In this document: positions 41,930-54,036 of the stretch, piece after piece | How the letters are laid out: each line of letters opens with the position of its first letter | Position numbering within the stretch: the stretch's first letter is position 1 | From: Tribonema minus | Lineage: Eukaryota; Sar; Xanthophyceae; Tribonematales; Tribonemataceae | Length of the DNA: 64,000 nt | Reading direction: 5' to 3' | Assembly: GCA_017506865.1 (NCBI GenBank) | Contig: JAFCMP010000512.1 | Location: 248,001 to 312,000 of the forward strand | Program-made: the position numbers and the translations under genes | The notes under the pieces: generated by a model | Databases searched by the model: none | Seen by the model: only the letters and a program-made list of their open reading frames with translations | Told to the model about the DNA's origin: nothing

Positions 41930-44300
41930 ACCATGGCGAGACGTAGCTGTCACATTGTCTGCGCCTGTGTGGTTTGCAGCCAAAGGTGGTCTGACAACAG
42001 CTGCTGCTGAAAACCTGCTCTGCGTGCAAGGAGCCAGGTTTAGGCTTCCTTGTGGATGTGTAGACACCTGCCAGTCGTGATTTGCTGAGCCGCATTGACG
42101 CGAGCACTAGCTGCACTGCAGCGATGAGGAGCAACCATTTCTCTCCTCGCAGATGTCACGATACTTACATTGTCGTGCCCCAGCACTACCGTGCCCCAGC
42201 CCCACAGCTTGCCGTGCTCACGCCTCCATTGCAGCTCAAAGTTGCTGGAGGTGGGTCCGACTGCACCACACACGGTGATTGTGCTGCTGCTGATGTTGTT
42301 TCGTGCTGAAGCAACCGCATCACTGCCACTGTTCGCCAGCAATGCCACGATTAGAGTTGAATACCTGACAACAGCTGCTGACAATCTACAACCGCGCAGC
42401 GCAGAACGCTCGTTGTTGTTGACAACCGCCGCCGTAGCAAGATGCCGCATGCGCACTGCCACAGCAGCAGACTTTAGCCGAATGCATAATTTCGCCAAGC
42501 GTTGGCGCAAGGAATCAGCATCCTGCTTGAGTCGTGTGCGATCTTCTTGCGCAAAGATCTTTATTTGCAGGCCGCTTGACTGATGACACCTGCGTAAACA
42601 TTTGAGCCTGTTAAAGCACGCGCTGTAACTCAGTCAGTCGCCATGTCGCGCCCACCTCCAGTTGCAGCATGCTGAACCCCAGCATCTTCAATGTTGATGT
42701 GGCATGTGAGGTTGAAAATGCAGCTGCTCAGTGCCGTAGACGCAACATCGATCGTTTATGCTTTTGAGCATTCCAGGGCCATCCTCCTCTAAGGCTTGCT
42801 GCTACCGAACGCCGTTGTGTCAGCTTGCAATGCTGTCTGCAGCCAGTCGGCATTGACACCATATCGCGAGCTGTTGATCTGTTGGCACCGGAAAACTCCC
42901 GCGCTGGCTACCAAGGCAGCGTAAGTTTCTTCACTACAGACTGAGTGCTGCAGACACTGACGTAGAGCGTTGGCGCTTTACCATGATTGCTGCCTTTGAG
43001 CTACGCGACACACCGTTTATGCCCCAGTAAACGCCCCCCCCCCTTGTACAGCCCCCCCCCCCCCCTCGTAAACGCCCAAGGGCGTGCTTGCCAGGGCAAG
43101 TGGGCAACAACGCCCACCCCCCCCTTGTAAACGCCCCCTAGTAACCATAATGGCTGAAGGCCCGCACGGGCCTCGAGAAACACCCGGAAAAACGTCGAAT
43201 TAAGCCGAACTTCGAGCCGAACTTGAACTCATTATCGTTCTTCTCAACTGCCGACGGATGGTCGCACAGGAAACAATGCTCGATTGACAGGAGCTGCCTT
43301 AGCTGCAGCAACTTCGTCAGCACCGCCATTGCCGTTCTGAGAGGTGTCCGCCATCGCTCCACAAATTTTGTGTGCCGCACCTTGTAAACGCCCCTCCGGG
43401 CCCTAGTAAACGCCCCCCCCCCCCCCTTGTAAACGCCCCCCCTGCTAGCTGGCAATTCAAAATGGAGCAGCTAAGCCCCCCCCCCCCTTGTACAGCCCCC
43501 CCCCCACCCCCCACCCCCTGTATACGCCCATGGGCGTGCTGTGCAAAGTCCCAGATCCGCACACCCGGGGGGGCGTTTACTGGGGCATGTACGGTAGTTG
43601 TGCTGACACGCATCACTGCTGCGTTGCACAACGCGCTGCACTGCTCAGCGTCAACACCACTGCCGAGAGTACTGCGGCATTGCCATGGCCGGTACCAGCT
43701 GAGACGCGTGGCGGTGCCTTGCTGTGATAAGCTGTCGCTGCTACTGCTGCTGTGGCTGCATGACGCGGTGCGCGTGCGCCAATCAGTGATACTCTTGTCG
43801 TTGTGCCGCGTCACCGTCACCCCATTGAGAGCATTATTGCTCACTGTGGGCTGCACAACGGCGGCCGAACTCCGATTCCGACGCCTAACCTTTTTCATCG
43901 CCGAGCTCAGCAGAGCCTCCACCGCCGTAAGCGGACTCAGGCGCGCAAGACATACAGGTACCGCAGGCAAGCTTGAGCGAGAAGCTACGCAGCGGCGGCG
44001 AAGGATCAGGTCAACCGAGTTACAGGAGCGACTGTGCCCATGGCCGCAGGTAGCAAGGTTTGACGACGTAGGGGAGCCTGCATGCTCCATTGCAATGATG
44101 GCCACTGGCAGGACCAGTCGGTGATGACTGCCATCATGATGTCAATCAGCCGCACGTATGTCCAGGTCACAGCCATCACGCGAGCCGAGCCCTGTCCGGC
44201 GAAACCGGGACGAACTGATTTCTGACGCCTAGACAATTTCACCTGTGCGCGACTGTTGTAAGTACAACTGCGCAGCAGACACCATCGCCAACTTGGCCAT
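41930..44300 (-). mobile_element. Diverged copy 1 of an unrecognised coding module
   Basis: It shares the order of many blocks with 53440-55990 on the same strand, for example GACGCGAGCAC-AGCTGCA, TCGCCAAGCGTT-GCGCAAGG, CCGCGCTGGCT-CCAAGGCAG and GACGTATGT-type segments. Its reverse-strand frames include a coiled-coil-like stretch (RTRLKQDADSLRQRLAKL) and a VTWTYVRLIDI motif. It is interrupted by the C-rich array at 43000-43580 and looks broken in several places. It could be an internal domain of the TG...CA element family; the family is unknown. Confidence 0.45.
43024..43580. repeat. GTAAACGCC / poly-C array
   Basis: At least seven GTAAACGCC (or GTATACGCC) units sit beside C runs of 7-15 (43024-43140 and 43383-43530), with one inverted GGGCGTTTAC at about 43571. 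The array interrupts the duplicated coding module. Confidence 0.7.
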
Positions 44301-44465
44301 CAAACCACCACTGCCATGAGGCCCACCTGCGGGAACAAGTGTGAAGACACGTCTTGCGGACAGTTGAAGCTTGCTAGGCGCCATGCGCAAACCCCTGTGG
44401 CCTGCACCCCGTCCATGTGGCTCGCTACTGCGTTACGTGCCGCACGCATTAAGGGGTACATGAGA

Positions 44466-45610
44466 TGTGGCCTAGCGGCCGTGATGTGTCTACAAACTAC
44501 GCATTTCCAGGGTGAGGGCCATATGTACTATGACTGGGCCAGATCCATGAGAGGTAAGCTTCCAGCTTGTTCAAGGTGTCCAGTGATTTTATTTTAAGAG
44601 GCCTGTGCCCTAATTACGGCGTTTCTCCCGACCAAACTGGGTCGCTTTGATTTCGGCGCTAACCCTAACCCTAGACATGTTGGTCTATGGCGCTGACGTG
44701 CGCTGTACTCCACAGCAGGAGGCAGCGAGACGTGTATCACCCGCCTTAGATACATGCGTGCTTGCCTACCGAGCGCTCCTCCCCAACGTGGGTGCTAGCG
44801 GCTAAGAAACCACTTTTCAGATTGAGACCTCTCGGGTTCGACAGCAGCGTTCATGCACACCACTCCTGCTAGAGGCGGTGCGCTGCGTTGCTACCGCTAT
44901 GGTGCCGACAAAATACATTAATGCTAGCTAATGCCTGGCCCTGCATCGCCGCTGTGCTGTGCCTTACAGCGCGCGCCATTATCATTTTTGCAACAAAACT
45001 ACAAAAGTTGCGCACGCTGGATTCCTATCAACTTCACTGCATCAGCACGGTTTGCGGCACGGATAGGCGCGTTGGATAGCCCGTAGTGCGTTCCATAAGA
45101 CTACGTATGGGTTCGGCCTGAAGCCATCGCCATCGTGGTGCTAGCTTAGGACGAACTGATTTTTGATTTCTGTTTTTGACCCGTTCGTGAGATGGCGAGC
45201 TCTTAAGCCCAAACGGATACGTAGCATTGTAGCCCTTGGTGCATACATGAGTTCTTGTTAAGCAACCTATAGCTAACTCATCAGCTGTGATGAGTTGATA
45301 CCTTTGGCGCAAATCAGTAGCATTTGGTTCAAGAGTGCGCGCGCGCGCTCGCGAAACCGGCAAATCAAACGCCGGATTTAGGGCACCGGCCTCTTAAGTT
45401 GCAAGCAGCGCAGCATTGCTCAGCGCATGACGCTAAGCCCCCTAGCCCTACATGCGAGCAACCCTACTTCAAATTCAGGTTGAACATCAACCTCAACTTG
45501 AAGTTGAACTTGCAACTTCAACAAATGCATGCAGAGTTGTGCGCTTCTCATCAACCGCTACACATGTGCTGCCGTGCCGCACTTGCACATCTGCATGCAC
45601 CGCTGCCACA
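44466..45610 (+). repeat. LTR-like repeat F, split by a nested transposon
   Basis: The left part (44466-44597) and right part (45398-45610) together match repeats A and B: TGTGGCC start, TCCAGTGATT, then GCAAGCAGCGCAGCATTGC and a GCTGCCACA end. They are separated by the TTAA-flanked element at 44598-45393. Confidence 0.75.
44598..45393. mobile_element. TTAA-target DNA transposon, non-autonomous (796 bp)
   Basis: Terminal inverted repeats GAGGCC(T/G)GTGCCCTAA (15 of 16 matching) with TTAA on both sides (44594-44597 and 45394-45397). Removing it restores continuity of repeat F when compared with repeats A and B. TTAA duplication with GAGG-type ends fits Kolobok better than piggyBac, whose ends usually begin CCY. 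No transposase frame was found. The interior includes a short AACCCTAACCCTA stretch. Confidence 0.85.
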
Positions 45611-46912
45611 TACCCCCCCCTGCATGGTGCTCTCTGCATCCATGCACACAACCGGCAGCGCGGTAATTGGCTCCTATCCTTTTTCTTGTGCATGCCTGTG
45701 CAGAAAAACTGCATGAATATGTGTGAAAAACGCTCTGTGGCTCGTTGGCATCCATCACTGCGCGAGAGCAGGCACCACATGCAGCAGCAATCGTGCAAGG
45801 CCGCACACACACAGAACTACGCTAAGGCTAGTCACAGACTGCCCAGTGACGGCAAAACATACCCCCCCCCCCATCGCTGAGCGGTGCAAGAACTATCGCG
45901 CTGCGCGTCTCCTCCTCTTGAGGCCACACCTAATGCTGCTATCATCCGCTTGCTCGGCCTGAAGTGTATACTCTGAAGTACCCTTGCCGCATACAATACG
46001 AAACCGCTCGCGGCATAATGTGCATAGGCAAGTCAAATGACCAGCTCGAGGGTGACCAGAGAAGGCAAATTGCCAGCAGTGTTACAGCATCAGATGGGCC
46101 CAGCTCTCTAGCTCTAGCACCTCAACGCGCTGGAAGGTCGGCATGAGGCCGCCACTATGGCTACATATACGACTTGGAACTCCGCCATTACACACTTGGT
46201 ATTGACTGAACCCGGGGCCCTTAACTCTTTAATCGCCAGAGCTCCTCCGCGCACGCCCCTGCGCCGCCTGTAGCTGCTACTAGCTAACCCGAACACGCCC
46301 TTCCGCCGCAGTGGAAGCAGCACACCTCTCCAGCCCCTGAGCACTGTCGCCGTGCTCCCGCGCTGAGCAGGTCCTGTTCTGCTGCGTGGCAACCTCAAGC
46401 GCCCCGCCGTGTTGTGCACTGTTCCTGATGCACCTCCACCGTCTGCCATGACCGCCTGAGCGCGTGGATCACCAACAGCGCAGCGCCTAAGCCTGCACAT
46501 ACCGCTGCCGCATGTCCACCGCGCCATGGTCACAATCTGTCCCTAGAGTTGCAACGCTCGCATATGCCTGCTCGCCGCTGACCTCCCCCCCCCATGTACG
46601 GGCCTGGCCGTACATGCACACAACCAGCGCACTAAAAGGGTGGGTGAGCGGGACTTGTGGCCTGCACCCCGTCCATGTGGCTCGCTACTGCGTTACGAGC
46701 CGCACGCATTAAGGGGTACATGCCACATACCCCCCCAGGATCCAGACATTGAATGCTGCCAACATGTATCCCCCCCTGTCGAAACACGGGGCAGAGTGCT
46801 GTTGGGGCCTGGACGGACATACCTAACTGTGGCCTGCACCCCGTCCATGTGGCTCGCTACTGCGTTACGAGCCGCACGCATTAAGGGGTACTATTCCACT
46901 TCCATCACCAGA

Positions 46913-47244
46913 TGTGGCCTAGCGGCCTTGATGTGTCTACAAACTACGCATTTCCAAGGCGAGGGCCATATGTACAATGACCAGATCCATAAGAGGTGAG
47001 CTTCCAGCTTGTTTCAAGGTGTCCAGTGATTTCTATTAGCAGTTGCAAGCAGCGCAACATTCCTCAGCGCATGACGCTAACCCTAAACCAACATGCGGAG
47101 CAAACCTACTCCAACTTCAAGTTGAACATCAACCTCAACTTGAATTTGAACTTACAACTTCAACAACTGCATGCAGAGTTGTGCGTCTCATCAACGCTGC
47201 ACATGTGCTGTCGCACTTGCACCTCTGCATGCACCGCTGCCACA
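46913..47244 (+). repeat. LTR-like repeat B (332 bp, TG...CA)
   Basis: TGTGGCC start, CTGCCACA end, same internal order as repeat A (AGCATT-CTCAGCGCATGAC, TTCAA array, ATGCATGCAG-like block). It is preceded by the CGTTACGAGCCGC dispersed repeat. Confidence 0.75.
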
Positions 47245-47386
47245 TAACATCCTGTCGCTGCCATGCTGCTCCGCTGTGGCCAAGCTGGTCCCCCACCCCA
47301 GCTCTAAAACTTTGAACGTCCACGGAGGCTTTGGGAGGCACCGCCGTCTGTGCTCATGTAGCTGCGCCAGCACGACAACATCCAGG

Positions 47387-47691
47387 TGTGGCCTTGGGCC
47401 CAAGAAGTGTGCTGTCAAGTCATGACAGCGATCCAAGCAAGCTCCGTGGCTGAACAAGAAGAAGTCTTCATTCCATGATTTGGGTGTTCACTGATTATTA
47501 ACCAGATAGACATGCATGCAGCATTGCTCAGCGCGGCCCGCTGAGCATCCACTCCAGACCAGTCTCAACCTCAACTGGGAGTGTGTTGAACATTGCACAA
47601 CCTCAACTTTAACACTTGTCAAACTTCAACTTCACCTGTTGCCGCAGTGCTCAACATGCATTTTTGCACACTTCAGCCTACCGCTGCCACA
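47387..47691 (+). repeat. LTR-like repeat C (305 bp), pairs with D
   Basis: About 98% identical by eye to repeat D at 52524-52829. CAGG precedes its TG end, and CAGG follows the CA end of D, as a 4-bp target duplication would. C and D may therefore be the two LTRs of one 5.4-kb element. Confidence 0.75.
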
Positions 47692-50600
47692 TACCCCCCC
47701 TGCATGGTGCTCTCTGCATCCATGCACACCTGCAGCGGTACAAGCAATACGCATGTGCTGTGCCATCACTGGATGTCCTCACATCACGTGCCAACAATCT
47801 GTTACACCTAGTATCTTGCTGCGAAACAGAAGCAGAAAACGCATACAGCACAATGGCCGGTGCCAACGCACTGCGCTCGCGCAAACGCACAAACAACACT
47901 CCACCCCCCATGTCCTAGGCTGATGTGGCAGCCCAGTTATATAGTCCGTCGCGCCACGCTAAGGGTCGCGACCAACCTCTTGGTACCCCAAAACCCGGCC
48001 TCGTTCCAGGCGCTGAATAGTCAGCGGCCAGAACTCTCGGGCGTTAGCTGCGTGATGACGACCTCCTCCTGCACTCGGCTACGTGGAATGGGTGTGTGGC
48101 CAGACATTGCTAAGCTACAACATGTGCCCCCTTGCACATTTGAAAACCCGCTTGAGGCCCAAAGCAACTACGGGTAAGCAGTCAGAGAATCTACGGCACT
48201 CCGTATCGTGTAACGACAACTTCGTCCGCCAGACGCCGTGCCGCCTGCACGAAAGTGAGCCCTGACATCCGATTGCTCCCACCACTGAGCCAGATAGCCG
48301 GTGAAAACAACAGTGTACACATATGCTCCTGCTACCCGCGAATACAGTTGAAAACGGCTGAACAATATCTACCCCCCCCCATAACAGAGACGGGCTTCTC
48401 GTTTCCTCCCCGCCGAGACCACGCTCCGGCATGTTGCCTTGCTGCCATAGCTTGCACGCAGGCATGCGACACCGTATCTCAAGTGTCATCCCTCGCTCTA
48501 GCGTCAAGCAACCTTGCCGGGCTTGCGGTCAAAACAATAACAATTGCAAGTCAGCGGGACATTGTCCCGCTCCTGCAAGTGTCTGAGGCACAACCACCCC
48601 TCGACACCTCGGGCTGTCCTCCTCCGGCACCGCCTTCTCTCCTTGCCGCCTGTCGGCGGTACTGTGCTCCGCTATCCCGTATGACCGTCTGGTCAGCACA
48701 TGATAGCCACGAAATTTGGCCGCATGCACGTCCCTGACCTGCATTGTGAGGGCGGCAGTATCTTGCCGCCCTTCAGGTGTGCTACCATCGCCCCCAGCAG
48801 CAGGTCTGCTTGCTGAGCCACTAGTGTAGCGTCAGCTGAGAGCAACTCCCTCCTCGGGCACTCCGCCAAGTCCTGCCTGCTCAGGCTGCACGCTGCCCCG
48901 CTGCAGTGTGAGCAACCCACCAAGTCCGCAGTGAGCCGCCACCTGCGCACGTGAGCCCGATTGCTGGACACCCCAACCTCCTCACTGGCGACTGTCGCCT
49001 GAGCTCTAGCCCTCGATGCGTACACCTGTGTGCGCATCATTGCTCTCCGTGGCACTGCTTGTACTCTGCTACTGCCGCCGACTTCCCCGTCACGTTAGGC
49101 TCCTTGTCCTCGAAGCCACGCGCCACCATATCGCCATGTGTCTTCTGCCGCATAACTGCGGTGTGCGCCATCGGCCGTACATCTTTCCCCCCGCCGCGTG
49201 ACACAACCACATTGTGCGTCCTGACCTCGTCGCCACGCAGCACAGCACAGCTGTATCCCTCGCCTCCGCTGTTGCATATTGCGACGCAGCTGCCAACAGT
49301 GGGCGCCTCACCCTCGCCGCTTGCATGCCCCGTATATCTGTCGTTGTTGCGTGCGGCTTCCTCTCTGGGGTCAATGCTGCGTGTCGTCATTGCTGTACGC
49401 CCTGCTATCGGACTATGCTGCGCAGGCACTAGTGCTGTGCATCGCGTGGAAGCTGTGATTTTAGCTCTTGCAGTGCCTTGCTGTACGAGCACCATTGCCT
49501 TGCGTCGCACGGCCTCCGCCAACCGACATGCGCCAGCTGTAGTCATTACTGCAACGAGCTGAACTGCCTCCATGTTGCACTCAACTGCCGAAGGGCTCCC
49601 AGCGATTGAGCGTTGCCCGTTGCTGGTGCTGATGGACACTGCTGTGCCACTTTCGCCGCTGTACACAAGTCCAGGAGAAGCCGTGGCAATCACCAGGCTG
49701 CTGACCGCCGTGATAGATCATGGCCGTTGGGCGCTGCCGTCAAGGGTGCTAAGACGCCACAGCTGCTTCCAACCTCTCCAAACGATGCAGAGCCTTCACT
49801 GCTGTGGCATGATGCAACTCCTGTCCCTATGTTGCTGCTGCTGAGCAACGTGACAGGTGTGCACTCCGTGCAGCGTTGAACTGTCTCAGAGGCAATAAGG
49901 GCAGCTGCACCTCGCCATTGAGTCCTGCATCTCTCGAGAGACTGTCGCTGATGCGCGTTGCAGGCGGTTTCGAAGAGACACCCATGGCAGGGACTGTTGC
50001 ATATAACTTGCTACAGATCCCTGGGTCGAACGGCACAGAGGCGTCATCAATGCCATTAGCGGGCACAAGAGCGGCCTCCTCTGTTCTGGACCCTGCAACC
50101 ATGTGCGTTGGTGTTGGTGAGCCTGCCCATCGCACTTTAGGGCACAGTGCCTGACGAAAACAAATGCCGCCCGTCAGAACAGAGCACTGCTGCGGCTGTG
50201 GTGCTGCGAGGAGGAGCTGCCGCTGATGCTTGTGCTTCGCTGGTGATACACGCTGGACCGGTGCTGACCGCAGCTGCTCCATTGCGGACGCTTGCTGTTG
50301 ATGCGGCAGTGCTGGGCGTTGCTGTTGCAGAGCCTTGTGTGCCTGATGCGGCAGTAATTTGCCAGTCCGCAGACCGAGTTGTGCTGTCTGGCTGATGTCG
50401 AGGGCCGCCCTTACGGTACCACCACTGTCTGAAACACATGCCGTCGTATTACCACCAGAATGACCAGCTGCCACCAACCGTTGTTGCTGGCGCAGCAAGT
50501 GGCCAACTGTTGCTGTAGTAGAGGACCACCTCACCAACCTGAGGCGCCCATGGACTGACCTCGCCAGTTGTCCACACCTCCTTCCAATCCGCCGCCTCGA

Positions 50601-52523
50601 AGTCCTTGTTGGGACGGACCTCACCATCCGGTCCTGCGCCGCCGCCACAGACCAGCGTGACTCGACCGGAGTCAGGTTGAACCCCAGCCACTGGTGGCAC
50701 CGTCCACACAACCCGCTCGTAGGCCGTGCATAGGACCTCATCATCGTCGGTGAAGGACGCGCAGCAGTCTTACTTGTCTCGGGGCTCCCACGTTGACACC
50801 ATACAAACGCTGGTGACCGAGGCCGGCGGCACCAACCGATAATTCGGCACGTCAGTTCGGTGCGGATGCTCCGAGACGAACGAACCATACACCTGATTGA
50901 AGTCCCTGAGCTCCCTCGCAAGAGCGTCAGGCTGGTGTGCTGCTGCTGTGGCTGCCGTCCAGCGTGGTTGCTCACGTGCACCTGACCCATCCAGCTCGAC
51001 TGCACCGCGCGTAGAACTGAGGCACGGCAAAGCAGCTTCGACGGCATCTGTACGTGATGTTGTCATCGGTGGCCTCAACTTTTTCGACACGTTACTGAGC
51101 ATGCCGAAGTTCCACCATGACTGTACATCATCTTCCCTCGGTCTCACCGAAGCTGGCATGTCATGCGCTCTCAACATCGTTGCCGAATGAGCTCACCATG
51201 ATTGTCTCGATCATCCGATGATCACTGAGCTCAATAGACAAGCGTCAAGCAAGCTGATACGCCGTTGCCGAGCCAGTTTGTATGCCAAGTTTCTGCACCA
51301 GACGTCTACAGCACCCCCCCCCCCCCCAGCGCCGTAGGCGGTGCAGAGCTGCAGTACGTGTGACTACTATGCCAGTGACACCAATGAGCACGCGCAATGT
51401 AGCCCACCCGACGGCGTTGTGCCCGAGGCAGCAGCGTGTGGCAGCGCTGCCTCGCAAGAAAAAGTGGCTGTAGAAAATCGATTCCGCACGCCACGAAGTC
51501 CACCAGGCCGTAGGACACCGTGCTCCGAAGTAGGCAATATCGCAATGCTGTTGAACTAGCAGTTTGCCAGAGCACGCAACCGTGCGTACAACCGTGCGAC
51601 CTCGGCAAACACCCAGAATACGCCTCGAAAGCTAGCAATGAAGCAAAAACTGCAACATGAGGCCACAGAAGTACGCTGCGATCGTGCGAGCAGGCCAGCT
51701 ACGACAATCGAGAAGCAGGCTAGATGACGTACCGATGTACTGCGCCGCTGCCTCAACGCCACGCCAGCGCTGCTCGCACTTGCTCCTCAGCGCCAACCAA
51801 TTATCCCGTCCTCCTGTTTTTCCACCAACCGCCAGCCCCACTGCTCACCCAAGCGCCAAAGCCGCCCAGATGACCCGAAAGGCTCCCACCAGCTCCAAAG
51901 CACCGCACGCCAATCCCCCAGTCCTGTGCGTCACACACCGCCCTGCAAAACTATGCGCGTTCGACGTGTAAGTACCGGAAGTTACCTTAGTGTGCGAGCG
52001 AAATGGCGACGTAGGCGTGATACGAGCCCACGAATGCCTGTAGATGAAGGTTGCCACGCTAATCCTTCAAATCCTGTGCGTCCGCCACACTCCGCCCTGC
52101 AAAACTCTGTGCGTTCGATGTGTAACTGTCCACCGGAAAAGTTGAACTGCGTGGCGATGCGTAGGCCTGCGGCGAAGCCCACGGATGCCTGTAGAAAGTT
52201 TGCCGTTGCCCAATGAACCAAACTACCACGTAGGCTGTCAGCAGCCCTTAAACTGGCGGTCTGGCGGGCTGGGGTCCTCCCCAGTACCGTCCGGCTGACA
52301 ATACGATCGCAAACACTTCAAAATGAAGTGCGTGCGCCACAAAGCCGACCTCGGTGCGCCAAGGCTGACAGGAAGAAGGTCCGAACGGTCCTGGATGCCG
52401 TTCTGTCCCTGCCACTTGTGAAGTCCGGGCCCCTGTCAGCAGGGAACACCCGAGGAACCTTTGTCTGCGGGCGGGGCGTGCCCCAGGACGTAGCGTCCAG
52501 ATCCGCAAACTCCGGTCACCAAA
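47692..52523. other. Segment between LTR-like repeats C and D, no recognised genes
   Basis: Several reverse-strand frames are open here (49037-49693, 49827-51047, 50770-51177), rich in Ser/Ala/Arg, with only short protein-like parts (see 50770-51177). No reverse transcriptase, integrase or protease motif was found, so if this is an LTR-bounded element it would be a non-autonomous one. A C-run lies at about 51308. Confidence 0.4.
50770..51177 (-). CDS. Open frame of unknown function (135 aa)
   Basis: A reverse frame beginning MLRAHDMPASVRPREDDVQS and ending ELRDFNQVYGSFVSEHPHRT, DVPNYRLVPPASVTSV, STWEPRDK. Its composition is less repetitive than its surroundings. A further reverse frame follows at 50709-50449 (DWKEVWTTGEVSPW, QVGEVVLYYSNSW). 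Both may belong to an element-encoded protein. I cannot assign a family. Confidence 0.3.
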   Translation of the reverse strand: MLRAHDMPASVRPREDDVQSWWNFGMLSNVSKKLRPPMTTSRTDAVEAALPCLSSTRGAVELDGSGAREQPRWTAATAAAHQPDALARELRDFNQVYGSFVSEHPHRTDVPNYRLVPPASVTSVCMVSTWEPRDK

Positions 52524-52829
52524 TGTGGCCTTGGGCCCAAGAAGTGTGCTGTCAAGTCATGACAGCGATCCAAGCAAGCTCCGTGGCTGAACAAGAAGAA
52601 GTCTTCATTCCATGATTTTGGGTGTTCAGTGATTATTAACCAGATAGACATGCATGCAGCATTGCTCAGCGCGGCCCGTTGAGCATCCACTCCAGACCAG
52701 TCTCAACCTCAACTGGGAGTGTGTTGAACATTGCACAACCTCAACTTCAACGCTTGTCAAACTTCAACTTCACCTGTTGCCGCAGTGCTCAACATGCATT
52801 TTTGCACACTTCAGCCTACCGCTGCCACA
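52524..52829 (+). repeat. LTR-like repeat D (306 bp), pairs with C
   Basis: TGTGGCC start, CTGCCACA end. The preceding CCGGTCACCAAA resembles the bases before repeat E (CCGGTCACCAGA), suggesting that D and E occupy the same end of their elements. Confidence 0.75.
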
Positions 52830-53058
52830 CAGGGGCTGCAAGGTGTAGTGCCATTGTCGCAGCACACCGCACTGTAGGCACCGTCTGCCCTCGGCAGCGT
52901 CTTGGCATGGCTGATGTTGAAGAGCGCCGTCGTGCCAGCTGCCAGCGCCATGCTGCTGTTCTCTGCAGAACGCAAAGTTGCGGTGTCTCCCGTGCTGCTG
53001 AGCGTTGTGGCATGTGTACCCCTGCTCCGCCTGGCACCAGATGTCACGGCGGAAGCGT

Positions 53059-54036
53059 TCACCATTGCTGTGCCTCCGGAATCGCGGCGTACAGCAGAGC
53101 AGGCCTGCTCGACTTGCGGCTCTGCGCCGTCCAGTTTACAGAGGCATCGCTGGTGTTGCGGAGCCCAGCCACGCCTCCATCATCGCGTGCTGATCTGCCC
53201 ATAACGGGATGCTCGCATTCGCTGGTGTTGCGTTGCCTGCCAAGCGCCGCTGCCGCTTGTGCCAATGCAGCACTCAAGGGCGCACTGCGTTGTGCAAGCG
53301 TGGCACTGACAACTCCATGCTTCGGCTGAGACCGAGCCACCCGCTGAGTCGTCCGCACGGCCCTTGGTTGTGACTGAGGCTGCCTTATTGCTGTGCCATG
53401 TGAGGTGTCACGGCGTGCCGTGCCTGTCGCGTTGTCTGCAGCCATGGCGCCTGTGTGCTTTGCTGTCAAAGGTGGTGCGACAGCTACAGGAAGCATGTCA
53501 TCTGCATGCAAGGAGCCAGCAGTAGCCGCGGGTGTCCTCGAGGACACCTGCTTAGCCACCGTTTGCTGAGACATGTCGACGCGAGCACCAGCTGCAGTGC
53601 GGCAATGAGGAGCAGCCACGTTTCTCCACGCAGATATCGCGACACTTGATTTGACCGCCGCCTTGCCTCCAGTGCAGCTTCCGCGCATGTCATGGCCGCT
53701 GTCCCCGATAGCCGTGCGCGCACCTGTGCTGCAGTGCTCAGAGTTGATGGCGCTAGATTTGGCTCCACCACACACTGTGCTGTTGCTGCCATTGCTGCCG
53801 CATGCTGGTGCCGTCACGCCACTGCACCCGTCCGCGAGCGCAATGTCGAGCGAAGTCACTGTTGACGGTGAATCTGCGGCACCTGCCAGCAGCTGCTGAC
53901 AAAGCTCCACAATCGCTTGAAGCGCAGCGCGGAAGGCTGTTGACTGCTGCCCACTGCAGCAGGATGCCGCATGCGCATCTGCGGGAACAGCGGACTCCTT
54001 CACCCGGCTCTCCAATCTCGCCAAGCGTTCGCGCAA
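53059..54036 (-). CDS. Open frame of unknown function (325 aa) in module copy 2
   Basis: A Ser/Ala/Thr-rich reverse frame starting MRERLARLESRVKE, which has heptad-like spacing and corresponds to a coiled-coil-like stretch in copy 1 (about 42500). No domain is recognised. It lies between LTR-like repeats D and E and is probably element-encoded. Confidence 0.35.
   Translation of the reverse strand: MRERLARLESRVKESAVPADAHAASCCSGQQSTAFRAALQAIVELCQQLLAGAADSPSTVTSLDIALADGCSGVTAPACGSNGSNSTVCGGAKSSAINSEHCSTGARTAIGDSGHDMRGSCTGGKAAVKSSVAISAWRNVAAPHCRTAAGARVDMSQQTVAKQVSSRTPAATAGSLHADDMLPVAVAPPLTAKHTGAMAADNATGTARRDTSHGTAIRQPQSQPRAVRTTQRVARSQPKHGVVSATLAQRSAPLSAALAQAAAALGRQRNTSECEHPVMGRSARDDGGVAGLRNTSDASVNWTAQSRKSSRPALLYAAIPEAQQW

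Noticed and set aside
44665-44680. AACCCTAACCCTA telomere-like repeat
   Set aside because: Only about two units, inside a transposon. This is not a telomere or a convincing interstitial telomere.
44830-44860. GGTTCGA, suggestive of a tRNA B box or SINE promoter
   Set aside because: It does not complete the GGTTCGANTCC consensus, and no A box or cloverleaf fits.
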